This document shows positions 9,801 through 14,882 of a stretch of DNA of 32,494 nt, piece after piece. Origin of the DNA: JAISST01 sp050434145 (GTDB lineage: Bacteria > Fusobacteriota > Fusobacteriia > Fusobacteriales > Fusobacteriaceae); the NCBI RefSeq assembly GCF_050434145.1, contig NZ_JBNPVX010000034.1, positions 1 to 32,494 of the forward strand, written 5' to 3'. Position numbers and translations under genes: made by a program. The notes under the pieces were generated by a model. That model saw only the letters and a list, made by a program, of their open reading frames with translations. It made no database searches and was not told the origin of the DNA. Each line of letters begins with the position of its first letter. Within the stretch, counting starts at the first letter, position 1.

Positions 9801-11371
9801 ATTACATAAATTGAATTATTTCGTGTTCCTACATTTATGTCCACATTACCTTTTATATGACCTGCATAATATGCTCCATCTTCATATATTGATGGTGGAT
9901 TAGCTTCATTATTATAAGAACCAGCTTGTAGATTGAAAACTGCATTGTTATCTTCCATTATGTTGATAGTTGAGTTACTAATAGTTAGGAGTGGTGAATT
10001 CCATGCTTCCATATTAACAGCAGTACTTCTACCATATAAATAAAAAGTTGAATCAGTAACATTTAATGAACCCACTAGATGTATTGCTGATGTTCCAGTG
10101 ATAGATCTAGCACCTTGCCATCCCCATACAGGAGTATCATTTCCAGCCACATATGCAGTAACACCACTAGCTTGCCCAGTAGTATTGGTAGACCTTCTGT
10201 AAAGGAAGTTCATAGTAGAAAGAGTTCTACCAGTTTTCGGAATACTAGCTATTGTTGGTAAAGATGGTGAACCAGGTAAATTTATAACTACATCCTTGGC
10301 ACCTGCTATAGTTCCAAGATTACCATATTCATCCACACCAGACCAGAAAATTCCATCAGTTATCTCATAATTTTGCACCATGGGAGTACCACCAGTACCA
10401 CCATAATTAGAAGTATTAGTATTGCCACCTATCCAATCATAACCAAAATCACTAAATGGCTTTGCATTTGGACTAGGAATATATGGAGTTATATTTGGTG
10501 AATTTATTGCAATAGTTGGCATATCCAAAACAGTTTGTGGTGTCATGCTAAAACTTAAGACATTAGGTATAATGTCAAAAGTTGGTTGCAAAAAATTGTG
10601 AGAAATACTTGGAGGTGCTACACTAATTCCAGGAGTCATCACAGATATTGCAGGAATATTAGGGGTACTAACAATAATAGGTGCAGGTGCACTAGGTACA
10701 CTCACTGTTGGTTTAGTTATACTTGCTGCAATAGAAGATATAGAATCTACAGAGGCAAAAGGAGCACTTATTTTATTAGGTGTGCCTGGCATATTTACAG
10801 AAAATATAGGTGCAACAGGTTTAGCAATTTCATGTGCTTTAACCACAGGTAATACAATAAATCTGTCTTGATAATCGTAAATATTGGTGTTTTTGTTGTA
10901 TGATTCATTTAAATTTAGCCAACCACTGGATTTATAAGAATCACCAGTTCCAGAGAAACGAGCTCTTATATCATCCGCGAAGGTATTTGTTCTTGTACTT
11001 TTTACCCATTTTTTACCAGAAGAATCACCAAAATCATACCAAACAACGCTAGAACCAAAGTAACTTTGATACCATGGTTTACTATACCATTCACCATGTT
11101 CTATTAAAGATAAATGTTGTTTTTTCAATTCACTTAGTTTTTTATCATTTTCACTTAAAAGCTCTAAAATATAGGTTTTCTTTGCAATTATATTTTCAAG
11201 TAAAGTTTCTTGTGAAGAGAGCATATTCTCATTTATTGGTTTAGAATCAGTGGTGTTCCCCAGTGATAAACAGCCAGCTATTAAAAAAGAAACTAATAAA
11301 CTCATATTATAAGAAACTTTTTTCTTTAGACAATGCTTCAGAAAATTTTCAGTTTGATTTTTCCTAAACAT
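884..11371 (-). CDS. Giant fusobacterial type V autotransporter A (probable adhesin)
   Basis: This encodes about 3,495 residues. I chose the ATG at 11371 because GGAGGT (11384-11379) sits 7 bases upstream; the ATG at 11386 would put that site inside the coding sequence. Order: Lys-rich extended signal region and hydrophobic segment (residues 16-38); coiled coil (about 50-90) leading to a WYSKPWYQSYF motif; Pro-rich stretch (about 180-305) with recurrent TP, AP and PxxP; a roughly 2,700-residue passenger of degenerate repeats around GIY, N-x-G-x-I and V-x-G, which suggests a beta-helix; linker with NEIRGN-YANIQ; and a final beta-barrel of about 280 residues (INHH-DRKI, SGYYDLEKPK). Such proteins secrete their passenger through the outer membrane, and known fusobacterial relatives (RadD, Fap2) mediate adhesion. 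The ligand is unknown. C34 lies in a lipobox-like LIAGC. The final residues are YRFE, so the last residue is not aromatic. It is a paralogue of autotransporter B. Confidence 0.93.
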   Translation of the reverse strand: MFRKNQTENFLKHCLKKKVSYNMSLLVSFLIAGCLSLGNTTDSKPINENMLSSQETLLENIIAKKTYILELLSENDKKLSELKKQHLSLIEHGEWYSKPWYQSYFGSSVVWYDFGDSSGKKWVKSTRTNTFADDIRARFSGTGDSYKSSGWLNLNESYNKNTNIYDYQDRFIVLPVVKAHEIAKPVAPIFSVNMPGTPNKISAPFASVDSISSIAASITKPTVSVPSAPAPIIVSTPNIPAISVMTPGISVAPPSISHNFLQPTFDIIPNVLSFSMTPQTVLDMPTIAINSPNITPYIPSPNAKPFSDFGYDWIGGNTNTSNYGGTGGTPMVQNYEITDGIFWSGVDEYGNLGTIAGAKDVVINLPGSPSLPTIASIPKTGRTLSTMNFLYRRSTNTTGQASGVTAYVAGNDTPVWGWQGARSITGTSAIHLVGSLNVTDSTFYLYGRSTAVNMEAWNSPLLTISNSTINIMEDNNAVFNLQAGSYNNEANPPSIYEDGAYYAGHIKGNVDINVGTRNNSIYVIEGYTRGFKIQNNGIIKLDGASNIVVSDLGYVTNSSKYIGTPGAPAQNQTNINDYIPSIVLNSYVEQYGDENITLFFNLDANSGTYSGKFGLYQGEISVKAKIGEFLDSSGSTTSQTPKGQLNSTNYSATTVDANVAVFARTGQRTGIIPSSAFGGKPYNNLDIVHNLEVGNFDIRFGKYSKNGIMFLAQNGTVIDVAHSSSVVDIGSVTTSFSDGINGSTTSENDASTGTIIAYSEGIWNPNINRYWPAGLYELPTEIIIHAPLTMSSNEGIAYYANDGGKITVNADTTAYNYGSIIAYANNKIVKVWSSNYVYSTIDINGNITAVDNSGTTNSKKYTNIGAYANDGGKIKITGTAIINGIGGFANGDNSYIQMPNTGNVINSGLYGAAVATDKGKVNIGGTIHHGVSGAPGNYDKTVPFYADSTSKIDFAGLTTVNMYKGILLHGSTADYANSWNTSAEIAAAKYVNMQNVKAVIKADGVNIGIFNGGNFSYANEAGYLTSLATYGKLNTLTKDTGIINYNSYLLNGSLNVTAGSIDLDTATFIDAFKNITMQNEKVAFSNGTTINSVLGNGLSLGSNATATSNASSGYWNNGTINISGGANSVATYVSFGTIANNGLISVADGIAMVGVNGSNLTNTGNINITSPSSLIAGIGIAGLSRRVDFLGNIDSAENYGVDSGLFPANTKSIEINNSGDITLIGTNNIGIYAENNTDVVKSNAIVSNTGQLTLGNNSTGIMITNTKNNNTSKGVMLSLSGSGLSDISVGSASIGIYGKNSEIIFNSTYGIEVKDGSVGVYTIGNYVSYTTPTTSDSYIFMASSNKLNLTYSGTTTGNATGIYYDNDLGQTIITPVNVHLNVITPNHSGIIAGIVAKDNVPGGTGSIVNSGNITTDTGGVYGIVAGDVDIYNSGSIDTGIIGGIGGTGIFATRAGISTDGSLIAVNGNEAIGIYAVNEANTTPSLPALSSDRIISVTGNGIMNVNDKNSIGVYVKDNNSGYLTLNNSSNITLNSNINNAADRVIGLVLENAPGDTNKNKNTGNIIVNNYNIGIYLNNSNIINNSTLDLTNSLSGIGIFATNAAVPCSIELDGSNFNITTTSSLNNNTPLGIYVNGNNYSIDGGLGTTFNIGPNGIGNFLNGNSSTKTIGNFSYSLSSDINNIAIGVYYSNGAFGDTGTLTLSSTNTLGGDPIGLFYGLNSTQNKSDIIINGVNELIGIYGKGLTFANSGNIRINTKSIGAYFIGSDVTNTSNITMNSGISNGYGLYISGINSTVGSVMLGQTDIDGTSSIGIISTSDGTNGAIVKNDGVMNILGSSTNSIGAYAELGSKFINSGTINGIAATSIGAFANGNAIIENSGTINTSNLGIYGSGDGTNGATVNNTGDINIDATGKVGILVEKNSSTANLNSGNIEAISSISNTIGIHADDTSVINLLGTNINLQGNGSVGLSLTLGSSLRLSSGNITVGDSSTGIYSKDSSVNITGYSGTLTMGNEGIGMYLDNSSLTSTVGQNLNINYNEADKGVGIYYSNVATPFTNNITVNHNGNNLVHIISDNVNLTNAANQVVNSGGVGIYADNNSLINNQGNITLSGDNSVGIFLDNNSILTDFGTIAGTSPTSGASKVGVYVENGDITGNATYNFGISGGIGVYLANNSISYTGQINVTGDSLSSSDRTIGIYIAEDVPASNLNMNLKVTGADGIGLYLASDTVGLNAANITYNGELEISSNSGVHRGIGVYLDQNAIFSLGTLGKVTISGQNNIGFYVSNGATLNVSNGTVASTVDGIFAYLDNGNLVFSSGGATLNIDYANVIVNGTSATTTNNTTITVGNGGLQGAGGATITNNSTGTILGTTANAKGMVGTGNGTTITNNGVINLSGDSSVAMYTENGASGVSNGNVIVGDKSVAYYSGKNGTNKGKLEVNGTATIGENSSLMYANGGDIDYKAGDITVGNLMTALNLEDSNSIVNFYNNKMTVNAGGVGVYVSGTGVYDTGVVNLDKIIVNNDAVGIYLDNPTISFNDNQSIELNGDNAIGIFADQQGNINYLGNIIGVAKNMKAIVSRGVGALIKNNGIINITGDSGIGVFAENATSVENTSTITLAKGTNTSAAVGVYSKNATDTSNSGSINISSDSTGMYGQNTNIINIGSINNTVGYSTGIYGQNAVTTNNGNIALGDMSNGIFIENGIINNNNSVTVGDGKKTVKPGTNPIEYSISSSVGIYGGGTSDVYHNNGATITTGKYGIGLAGENGHIEAANGSIFNLGEESIYFYTDNGTGTNYTNLTLSDYSMGMYSNTGTLTNESTINVGKSSVAKDDMKISVGMATGTSTTDPFTGVVTTIGGGTIINNGIINVTENNSAGMIANNPTGVAINNGDIVVSGNSAYGMEGSERSTLINRGTISVTGHGSRGMAATTGTTIINDTTGKIEVSGANSEGIYVDRNATLYNYGDIIVNGIGNLGVYIGEDGIIANEGNITLQNGATGVFQGGGTLVNVGNITIDSNGPTVTMNGIVIDNAGSITVNGPLDFGTVSIGGTDGYIGTINAESFENGELIVLPTLTQGNNDTVKIVQYLNGAINVPNNGSLTVISQSVTWLADLQVDPSNPNTYRVVMVKIPYANIFENTPAVELGNGLDEIYANASGRELDMFDAIDAISNKDELGSVMDNEIRGNIYANIQERILEINDTFDNAFDKIRHDKIYTKESLKIGTIMAGGKVNYSNPSISDYEHRTLGVMAVKEYDTRKTGRKYNWSLGFAQTKFDIDDNSKETSYSINLGIGYEDYLGDGTDYKWTSRAEVSINHHDVDRKINLSNGTYTNNGKYWSAKGIWTNKIRREFLSESNKVKAGIFGSMKLGYGTAEDFKETGDGLRLKVKTQDMYFIKPGIGGDVAFTKYTNRGKVVLTAKANYEYELGRQYDGANQAKIRDTKSGYYDLEKPKDMNGVVKVGAELQYIHKYGHSVGVEVSRKEGNVDSTRVGMSFLYRFE

Positions 11372-11625
11372 AAATTTTACCTCCATTGGAATTTCTATTT
11401 ATATTAATATTTTCTTTTTATAATTATTACAAAAAATTATATAAAAAAAGTATTAAATTATAAATATTTCACTTTGATTTTTATACTATAAAAAATAATA
11501 AAATATTTCATTTATTATGTTATTTCAGAAAAAATTTATTATATAACTAGAATTTTGTGAAATTATTATAATAAATAATATTAAATTTTTATTTATATTA
11601 TAAATTAAACTGGATTGAATACTTC

Positions 11626-11654
11626 TTTATATCATACTTCAAGAATATTTGCAA
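11626..11654 (-). promoter_or_regulatory. Candidate proximal promoter of autotransporter A
   Basis: Reading leftward: TTGCAA (11654-11649), 17 bases, then TATAAA (11631-11626) preceded by TGA, an extended -10 arrangement. The start would be near 11619, about 250 bases before the ATG. Chance matches are common in sequence this AT-rich. Confidence 0.4.
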
Positions 11655-11915
11655 TTGTTGTATTTTTATAACAAATATTTTTTGATTTATATAAACAATT
11701 TTCTGAAATTAATTATCAAAATATGCGTATAATTGGGAATTTTAAAAAAAAGCATTTATTGAATATATAACAGTCATATAAAACTTATATAATGCTATAT
11801 ATAGATAAAAAACTAATAACAAAAAATAAAAAATATTATTTTAAGTATTTGTGATTTTTTACTAAAAATATTTAATATCTTGAAAAATTTAAATATACAT
11901 TAGAAAATGGTGGTT

Positions 11916-11943
11916 ATTATAGGTATTTCATAAATATTGTCAA
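11916..11943 (-). promoter_or_regulatory. Candidate distal promoter of autotransporter A, perfect consensus boxes
   Basis: Reading leftward: TTGACA (11943-11938), 16 bases, then TATAAT (11921-11916). Both boxes are perfect matches to the sigma-70 consensus. If it serves autotransporter A, the leader would be about 540 bases. It could instead start a short antisense or regulatory RNA. Confidence 0.5.
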
Positions 11944-12001
11944 AAAACTTGTAGCATTTATAGATGATAAATGAAAATGACTAAAAATAATTATACAAAA
12001 T

Positions 12002-12194
12002 TGTATTTTTTTATTTTTCTTGAAAATAAAAGATTTTTGGTTTAAAATATTATAAAAAATAACATATGAAGAATATTTATTATGTTTTTAGATTTTTTTG
12101 CAAATAAAAACTTATAGCTTAGCTTTGTTGTATGATGTTAAAGGTGAATATAATTTGGCAGAAAAATATTATAAATTGGCTATTGAGTGTGGTA
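12002..12194 (+). repeat. Direct repeat, right copy (partner at 293-484)
   Basis: Same-orientation partner of 293-484, about 95% identical over 12021-12194. It includes the start of a TPR-like coding relic. The intact HD gene, truncated in the left copy, follows downstream, so the original duplicated unit probably reached at least 12923. Confidence 0.9.
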
Positions 12195-12350
12195 CATAGT
12201 TGGGCATTAAATAATCTGGGATATTTATATGACAATCAAAATAAATATGATTTGGCAAAAGAATACTATCTAATATCAATAGAAAGTGCTTTGCAAATGG
12301 CTAAAGAAAATTCAGATAATTTAGAAAGAAAAATTTTACAATCAAAATAA
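12092..12350 (+). pseudogene. Frameshifted TPR-repeat protein fragment
   Basis: Two tetratricopeptide-like helices are visible in different frames. The first (LYDVKGEYNLAEKYYKLAI, from about 12128) is open from 12092 and stops at TAG 12197-12199. The second (ALNNLGYLYDNQNKYDLAK, from 12204) is in the next frame and runs to 12350. Read together they give a normal TPR spacing, so a frameshift near 12195-12203 seems to have split one gene. There is no start codon or ribosome-binding site for the first part. An ATG at 12132 opens the second frame, but its first 20 or so residues do not resemble a TPR. TPR proteins are scaffolds for protein contacts; the function of the original protein is unknown. 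The same first helix is present in the left repeat copy. Confidence 0.7.
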
Positions 12351-12436
12351 CAATTTTTTACTTGTAATCTATAATTAAAAAAATAGTAATAAGAATTGTA
12401 ACTAATAAAATGTTAAGAATGAAAGGAGCAATAACT

Positions 12437-12922
12437 ATGTTAGAAAAACTGTTTTTAAAAATGTATGAATATTATTCTGGAGATTCTCATCAAATTCAGC
12501 ACTTTGTCAAGGTTCATAGCTTTGCTAAACAAATTGGTATTTTAGAGGATCTAGATGAAGAAAAATTAATGACTCTAGAAGTAGCTGCAATAGTCCACGA
12601 TATAGGAATAAAAGTTTCTATGGAAAAATATGGGATTAGTACTGGTAATTATCAAGAAATAGAAGGACCACCAATTGCAGAAAAGATTTTAAGCGAATTA
12701 GGATATACTAAAGAAATAATAGATAGAGTATCATATTTAGTGGGGCATCATCACACATACATGAATATTGATGGTCTGGATTATCAGATTTTAATAGAAG
12801 CAGATTTTCTGGTAAATATCCATGAAAATTCAATGAATAAAGAGCAAATCGTATCAATCTTAGAGAAAATTTTTAGAACATCCAGTGGCATAAAGTTATG
12901 TAAAATGATTTTTAATGTTTAA
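12437..12922 (+). CDS. HD-domain phosphohydrolase family protein
   Basis: A 161-residue cytoplasmic protein. I chose the ATG at 12437 because AAAGGAG (12422-12428) lies 8 bases upstream; an in-frame ATG at 12410 has no such site. HD-superfamily metal-binding pattern: H22 or H27 in the first helix, H54-D55 (AAIVHDIGIK), H104/H105 (VGHHH) and D123 (IEADFLVN). HD proteins usually hydrolyse phosphate esters, often of nucleotides, but the substrate cannot be read here. The small size and lack of a second domain fit the short HD proteins common in anaerobes. It lies 26 bases before the dehydrogenase gene and is probably co-transcribed with it. A deleted copy is present at 483-588. Confidence 0.85.
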   Translation: MLEKLFLKMYEYYSGDSHQIQHFVKVHSFAKQIGILEDLDEEKLMTLEVAAIVHDIGIKVSMEKYGISTGNYQEIEGPPIAEKILSELGYTKEIIDRVSYLVGHHHTYMNIDGLDYQILIEADFLVNIHENSMNKEQIVSILEKIFRTSSGIKLCKMIFNV

Positions 12923-12948
12923 TTTATAATAACATAAGGAGAGTTGCT

Positions 12949-13914
12949 ATGAAAATAGTTGTATTGGATGGCTACACACTCAATCCAGGTGATTTAAGTT
13001 GGAAAGAACTAGAAAATATTGGAGAATGTAGAGTATACGATAGAACATCTTATATAGATATTCGTGAAGTAGCAGAAAAAATAGGTGATGCAGAGATTAT
13101 ATTTACTAATAAAACTCCAATTACAAAAGATGTCATAGATAAATGTAATAATCTCAGATACATTGGAGTTTTAGCAACTGGTTATAATGTAGTAGATATC
13201 AAAGCTGCTATAAAAAAAGGAATAGTAGTAACTAATATTCCTGCATATGGAACAAGAGCAGTCGGACAATCTGCAATAGCATTATTATTGGAAATATGCA
13301 ATCATGTAGGGCACCATGATAAAGCAGTAAAAGAAGGAAGATGGACAAATAATATTGAGTGGTGTTTTTGGGATTACCCATTAATTGAATTATCAGATAA
13401 AGTTATGGGTATAATAGGATTTGGAAGAATTGGGCAATCTACAGGAAAAATTGCAAAAGCATTAGGAATGAAAATAATTGCAAATGATCAATACGAAAAT
13501 GAAAGTGGAAGAGAAATTGGAGAATATGTTTCATTGGAAGAAATATTTGAAAAATCTGATATTATTTCTCTTCATTGTCCTTTGTTGGATAGTACTCAAG
13601 GAATTATTAACAAATTAAGTATTGCAAAAATGAAAAATGGAGTTATTATTATTAATAATTCTAGAGGGGCACTGATAGTTGAGGCAGATTTGGCTGAAGC
13701 TTTGAATTCAGGTAAAGTGTATGCAGCAGGCTTAGATGTAGTGTGTAAAGAACCAATTGAAGCAGATAATCCTTTGCTTAAAGCAAACAACTGTATCATT
13801 ACACCACATATTGCATGGGCTCCTAAGGAAACTAGAGATAGACTATTAGGAATAGCAATCAATAATCTAAAGAATTTTCTTAATGGAAATCCTGTAAATA
13901 TAATAAAAGAATGA
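12949..13914 (+). CDS. D-isomer-specific 2-hydroxyacid dehydrogenase (glycerate/hydroxypyruvate type)
   Basis: A 321-residue NAD-linked oxidoreductase that interconverts a 2-keto acid and its D-2-hydroxy acid. The Rossmann motif GIIGFGRIG is at residues 154-162, and D180 after the second strand favours NAD over NADP. The catalytic triad is present: R239 (NNSRGALI), E268 (DVVCKEP) and H287 (TPHIAW). Length is typical of the family, and the sequence resembles the HprA-like branch that acts on glycerate/hydroxypyruvate, though D-lactate or another substrate is possible. AAGGAG precedes the ATG. It follows the HD gene by 26 bases. A promoter-like motif overlaps its stop codon and a terminator lies at 14042-14075. 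Confidence 0.92.
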   Translation: MKIVVLDGYTLNPGDLSWKELENIGECRVYDRTSYIDIREVAEKIGDAEIIFTNKTPITKDVIDKCNNLRYIGVLATGYNVVDIKAAIKKGIVVTNIPAYGTRAVGQSAIALLLEICNHVGHHDKAVKEGRWTNNIEWCFWDYPLIELSDKVMGIIGFGRIGQSTGKIAKALGMKIIANDQYENESGREIGEYVSLEEIFEKSDIISLHCPLLDSTQGIINKLSIAKMKNGVIIINNSRGALIVEADLAEALNSGKVYAAGLDVVCKEPIEADNPLLKANNCIITPHIAWAPKETRDRLLGIAINNLKNFLNGNPVNIIKE

Positions 13915-13939
13915 CAAAAAATAAAATATATGATAATAT
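13911..13939 (+). promoter_or_regulatory. Promoter-like motif over the dehydrogenase stop codon
   Basis: ATGACA (13911-13916), 17 bases, then TAATAT (13934-13939) preceded by TGA (an extended -10). A near-identical 26-base motif is at 14266, and the dctP promoter candidate has the same layout. A start near 13946 would give a transcript of about 125 nt ending at the terminator at 14042-14075. Confidence 0.35.
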
Positions 13940-14041
13940 TTTAATATATTGGAATTATGTTATTCTATCATAAAAATTGAATTAAGAAATTTAGATAAGC
14001 AAAATATTGTTTAAAGTTTTTGTAGTTATTTAAAAAAATAG

Positions 14042-14075
14042 AAGTTTGAGATTTAAAATGTCTCAAATTTTTTTA
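14042..14075 (+). terminator. Rho-independent terminator after the dehydrogenase
   Basis: TTTGAGA (14045-14051) pairs with TCTCAAA (14061-14067), with a 9-base loop and a long T run (TTTTTTTATTTTA). It is oriented for plus-strand transcription, 128 bases beyond the dehydrogenase stop. Confidence 0.8.
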
Positions 14076-14265
14076 TTTTAATCACCATTCCAAATAAGAA
14101 ATCACATAATTTGATGAAATAAAAATAATATTGAAATTATTATATATTGAATTGATATTAATTATATAAAAATTATATAATTATATAAATGGTCTTAAAA
14201 ACTGTAAAAAATAGGTTATCTAAAATTAGCTATAGAGATTAGATGATGTTTTTTAGAATAAAAAA

Positions 14266-14294
14266 ATGACAAAAAATAAAAAACATGATAAAAT
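14266..14294 (+). promoter_or_regulatory. Candidate distal promoter for autotransporter B (repeat of the 13911 motif)
   Basis: ATGACA (14266-14271), 17 bases, then TAAAAT (14289-14294) preceded by TGA. The first 26 bases match 13911-13936 at all but three positions. A start near 14301 would give a leader of about 580 bases to autotransporter B. Confidence 0.35.
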
Positions 14295-14663
14295 TAATTG
14301 TAAATTATAATTAATTATGTATAAAAAATAGTATGAGTTTATAAGTATAATAATAACTTGTAAAAAATATATGATGACATTTCTTTATAATGATTAGAAT
14401 TATTTCAAAATATTAAAATGGACATAAATTATTACTACACTATAGTTGAAGATTTTATTGCTATCAAGAGAATAAATTATATACTCTAATGTTTTTTAAA
14501 GGCATAGGAAAAAGTAGAAGATGTTTGAGACAAATAATAGAAAAAATTATAGAAATTTAAATTAGACAATTTAAATTAGATCATAAAAATAAATATATAA
14601 AGAAATTAGAGTTATGGATATATTGTAATTAAAGTCAGTAAAGATATAACAGGAGCAAAAAAT

Positions 14664-14714
14664 ATGGTGAATAAAAAATTGGCAACAAAATTTTTTTGTT
14701 GTTGGAAAAAATAA
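14664..14714 (+). CDS. Possible 16-residue leader peptide
   Basis: ATG at 14664 follows AGGAG (14651-14655) by 8 bases and encodes MVNKKLATKFFCCWKK, then TAA. It overlaps a small inverted repeat (CAACAAA/TTTGTTG). It lies 168 bases upstream of autotransporter B within the presumed leader. It may be fortuitous, since nothing beyond the ribosome-binding site supports it. Confidence 0.2.
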   Translation: MVNKKLATKFFCCWKK

Positions 14715-14768
14715 AAATAATGTGTTGTTGATATTCAAAAAATCATAAAAATTTATATAAATGTGTTA

Positions 14769-14797
14769 TTGTACCTAGTATATAAACATTTTATAAG
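14769..14797 (+). promoter_or_regulatory. Candidate proximal promoter of autotransporter B
   Basis: TTGTAC (14769-14774), 17 bases, then TATAAG (14792-14797). The start would be near 14804, about 80 bases before the ATG at 14883. Confidence 0.4.
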
Positions 14798-14882
14798 AAA
14801 GAAAATTTCAATCATTAAAAAATACTATGGTGTAAATTTGATTTAATAAAGATTATTTAGGTTTTAAATTACTGGAGGAAAA

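Larger units (their letters stand above)
11387..12001. other. AT-rich leader region of autotransporter A, no gene seen
   Basis: About 600 bases of very AT-rich sequence with frequent stops in all frames. It contains two promoter candidates pointing leftward to autotransporter A (listed separately). Its right end, at 11993-12012, is a small inverted repeat (ATACA/TGTAT) followed by seven T's. That is a possible plus-strand terminator just where the direct repeat begins. I see no coding region. Confidence 0.6.
13915..14882. other. 968-bp AT-rich spacer upstream of autotransporter B
   Basis: No convincing gene. It holds the dehydrogenase terminator, two copies of a promoter-like motif (13911 and 14266), a short direct repeat (AATTTAAATTAGA at 14553 and 14568), a possible 16-codon reading frame (14664-14714) and a promoter candidate close to autotransporter B (14769-14797). 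Short open stretches around 14440-14600 may be decayed coding sequence, but I could not recognise a family. Confidence 0.6.

Noticed and set aside
2703..10852. Many open frames of 60-120 codons on the plus strand opposite autotransporter A
   Set aside because: They follow the codon pattern of the real gene on the other strand, are rich in Ile/Val/Pro from antisense repeats, and lack ribosome-binding sites and recognisable domains.
11371..11760. Homopolymer tracts upstream of autotransporter A as phase-variation switches
   Set aside because: The longest A or T runs are about 8 bases and ordinary for this AT content. There is no long G/C tract or short tandem repeat at the promoter or early coding region.
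12132..12208. Treating the 72-codon frame from 12132 as an intact small gene
   Set aside because: Its first 20 or so residues are an out-of-frame reading of a TPR helix. The adjacent frame carries the real TPR sequence, so a frameshifted pseudogene explains it better.
14430..14640. Possible decayed transposase in the spacer before autotransporter B
   Set aside because: Short open stretches exist, but none gives a recognisable transposase motif, and there are no terminal inverted repeats or target duplications.
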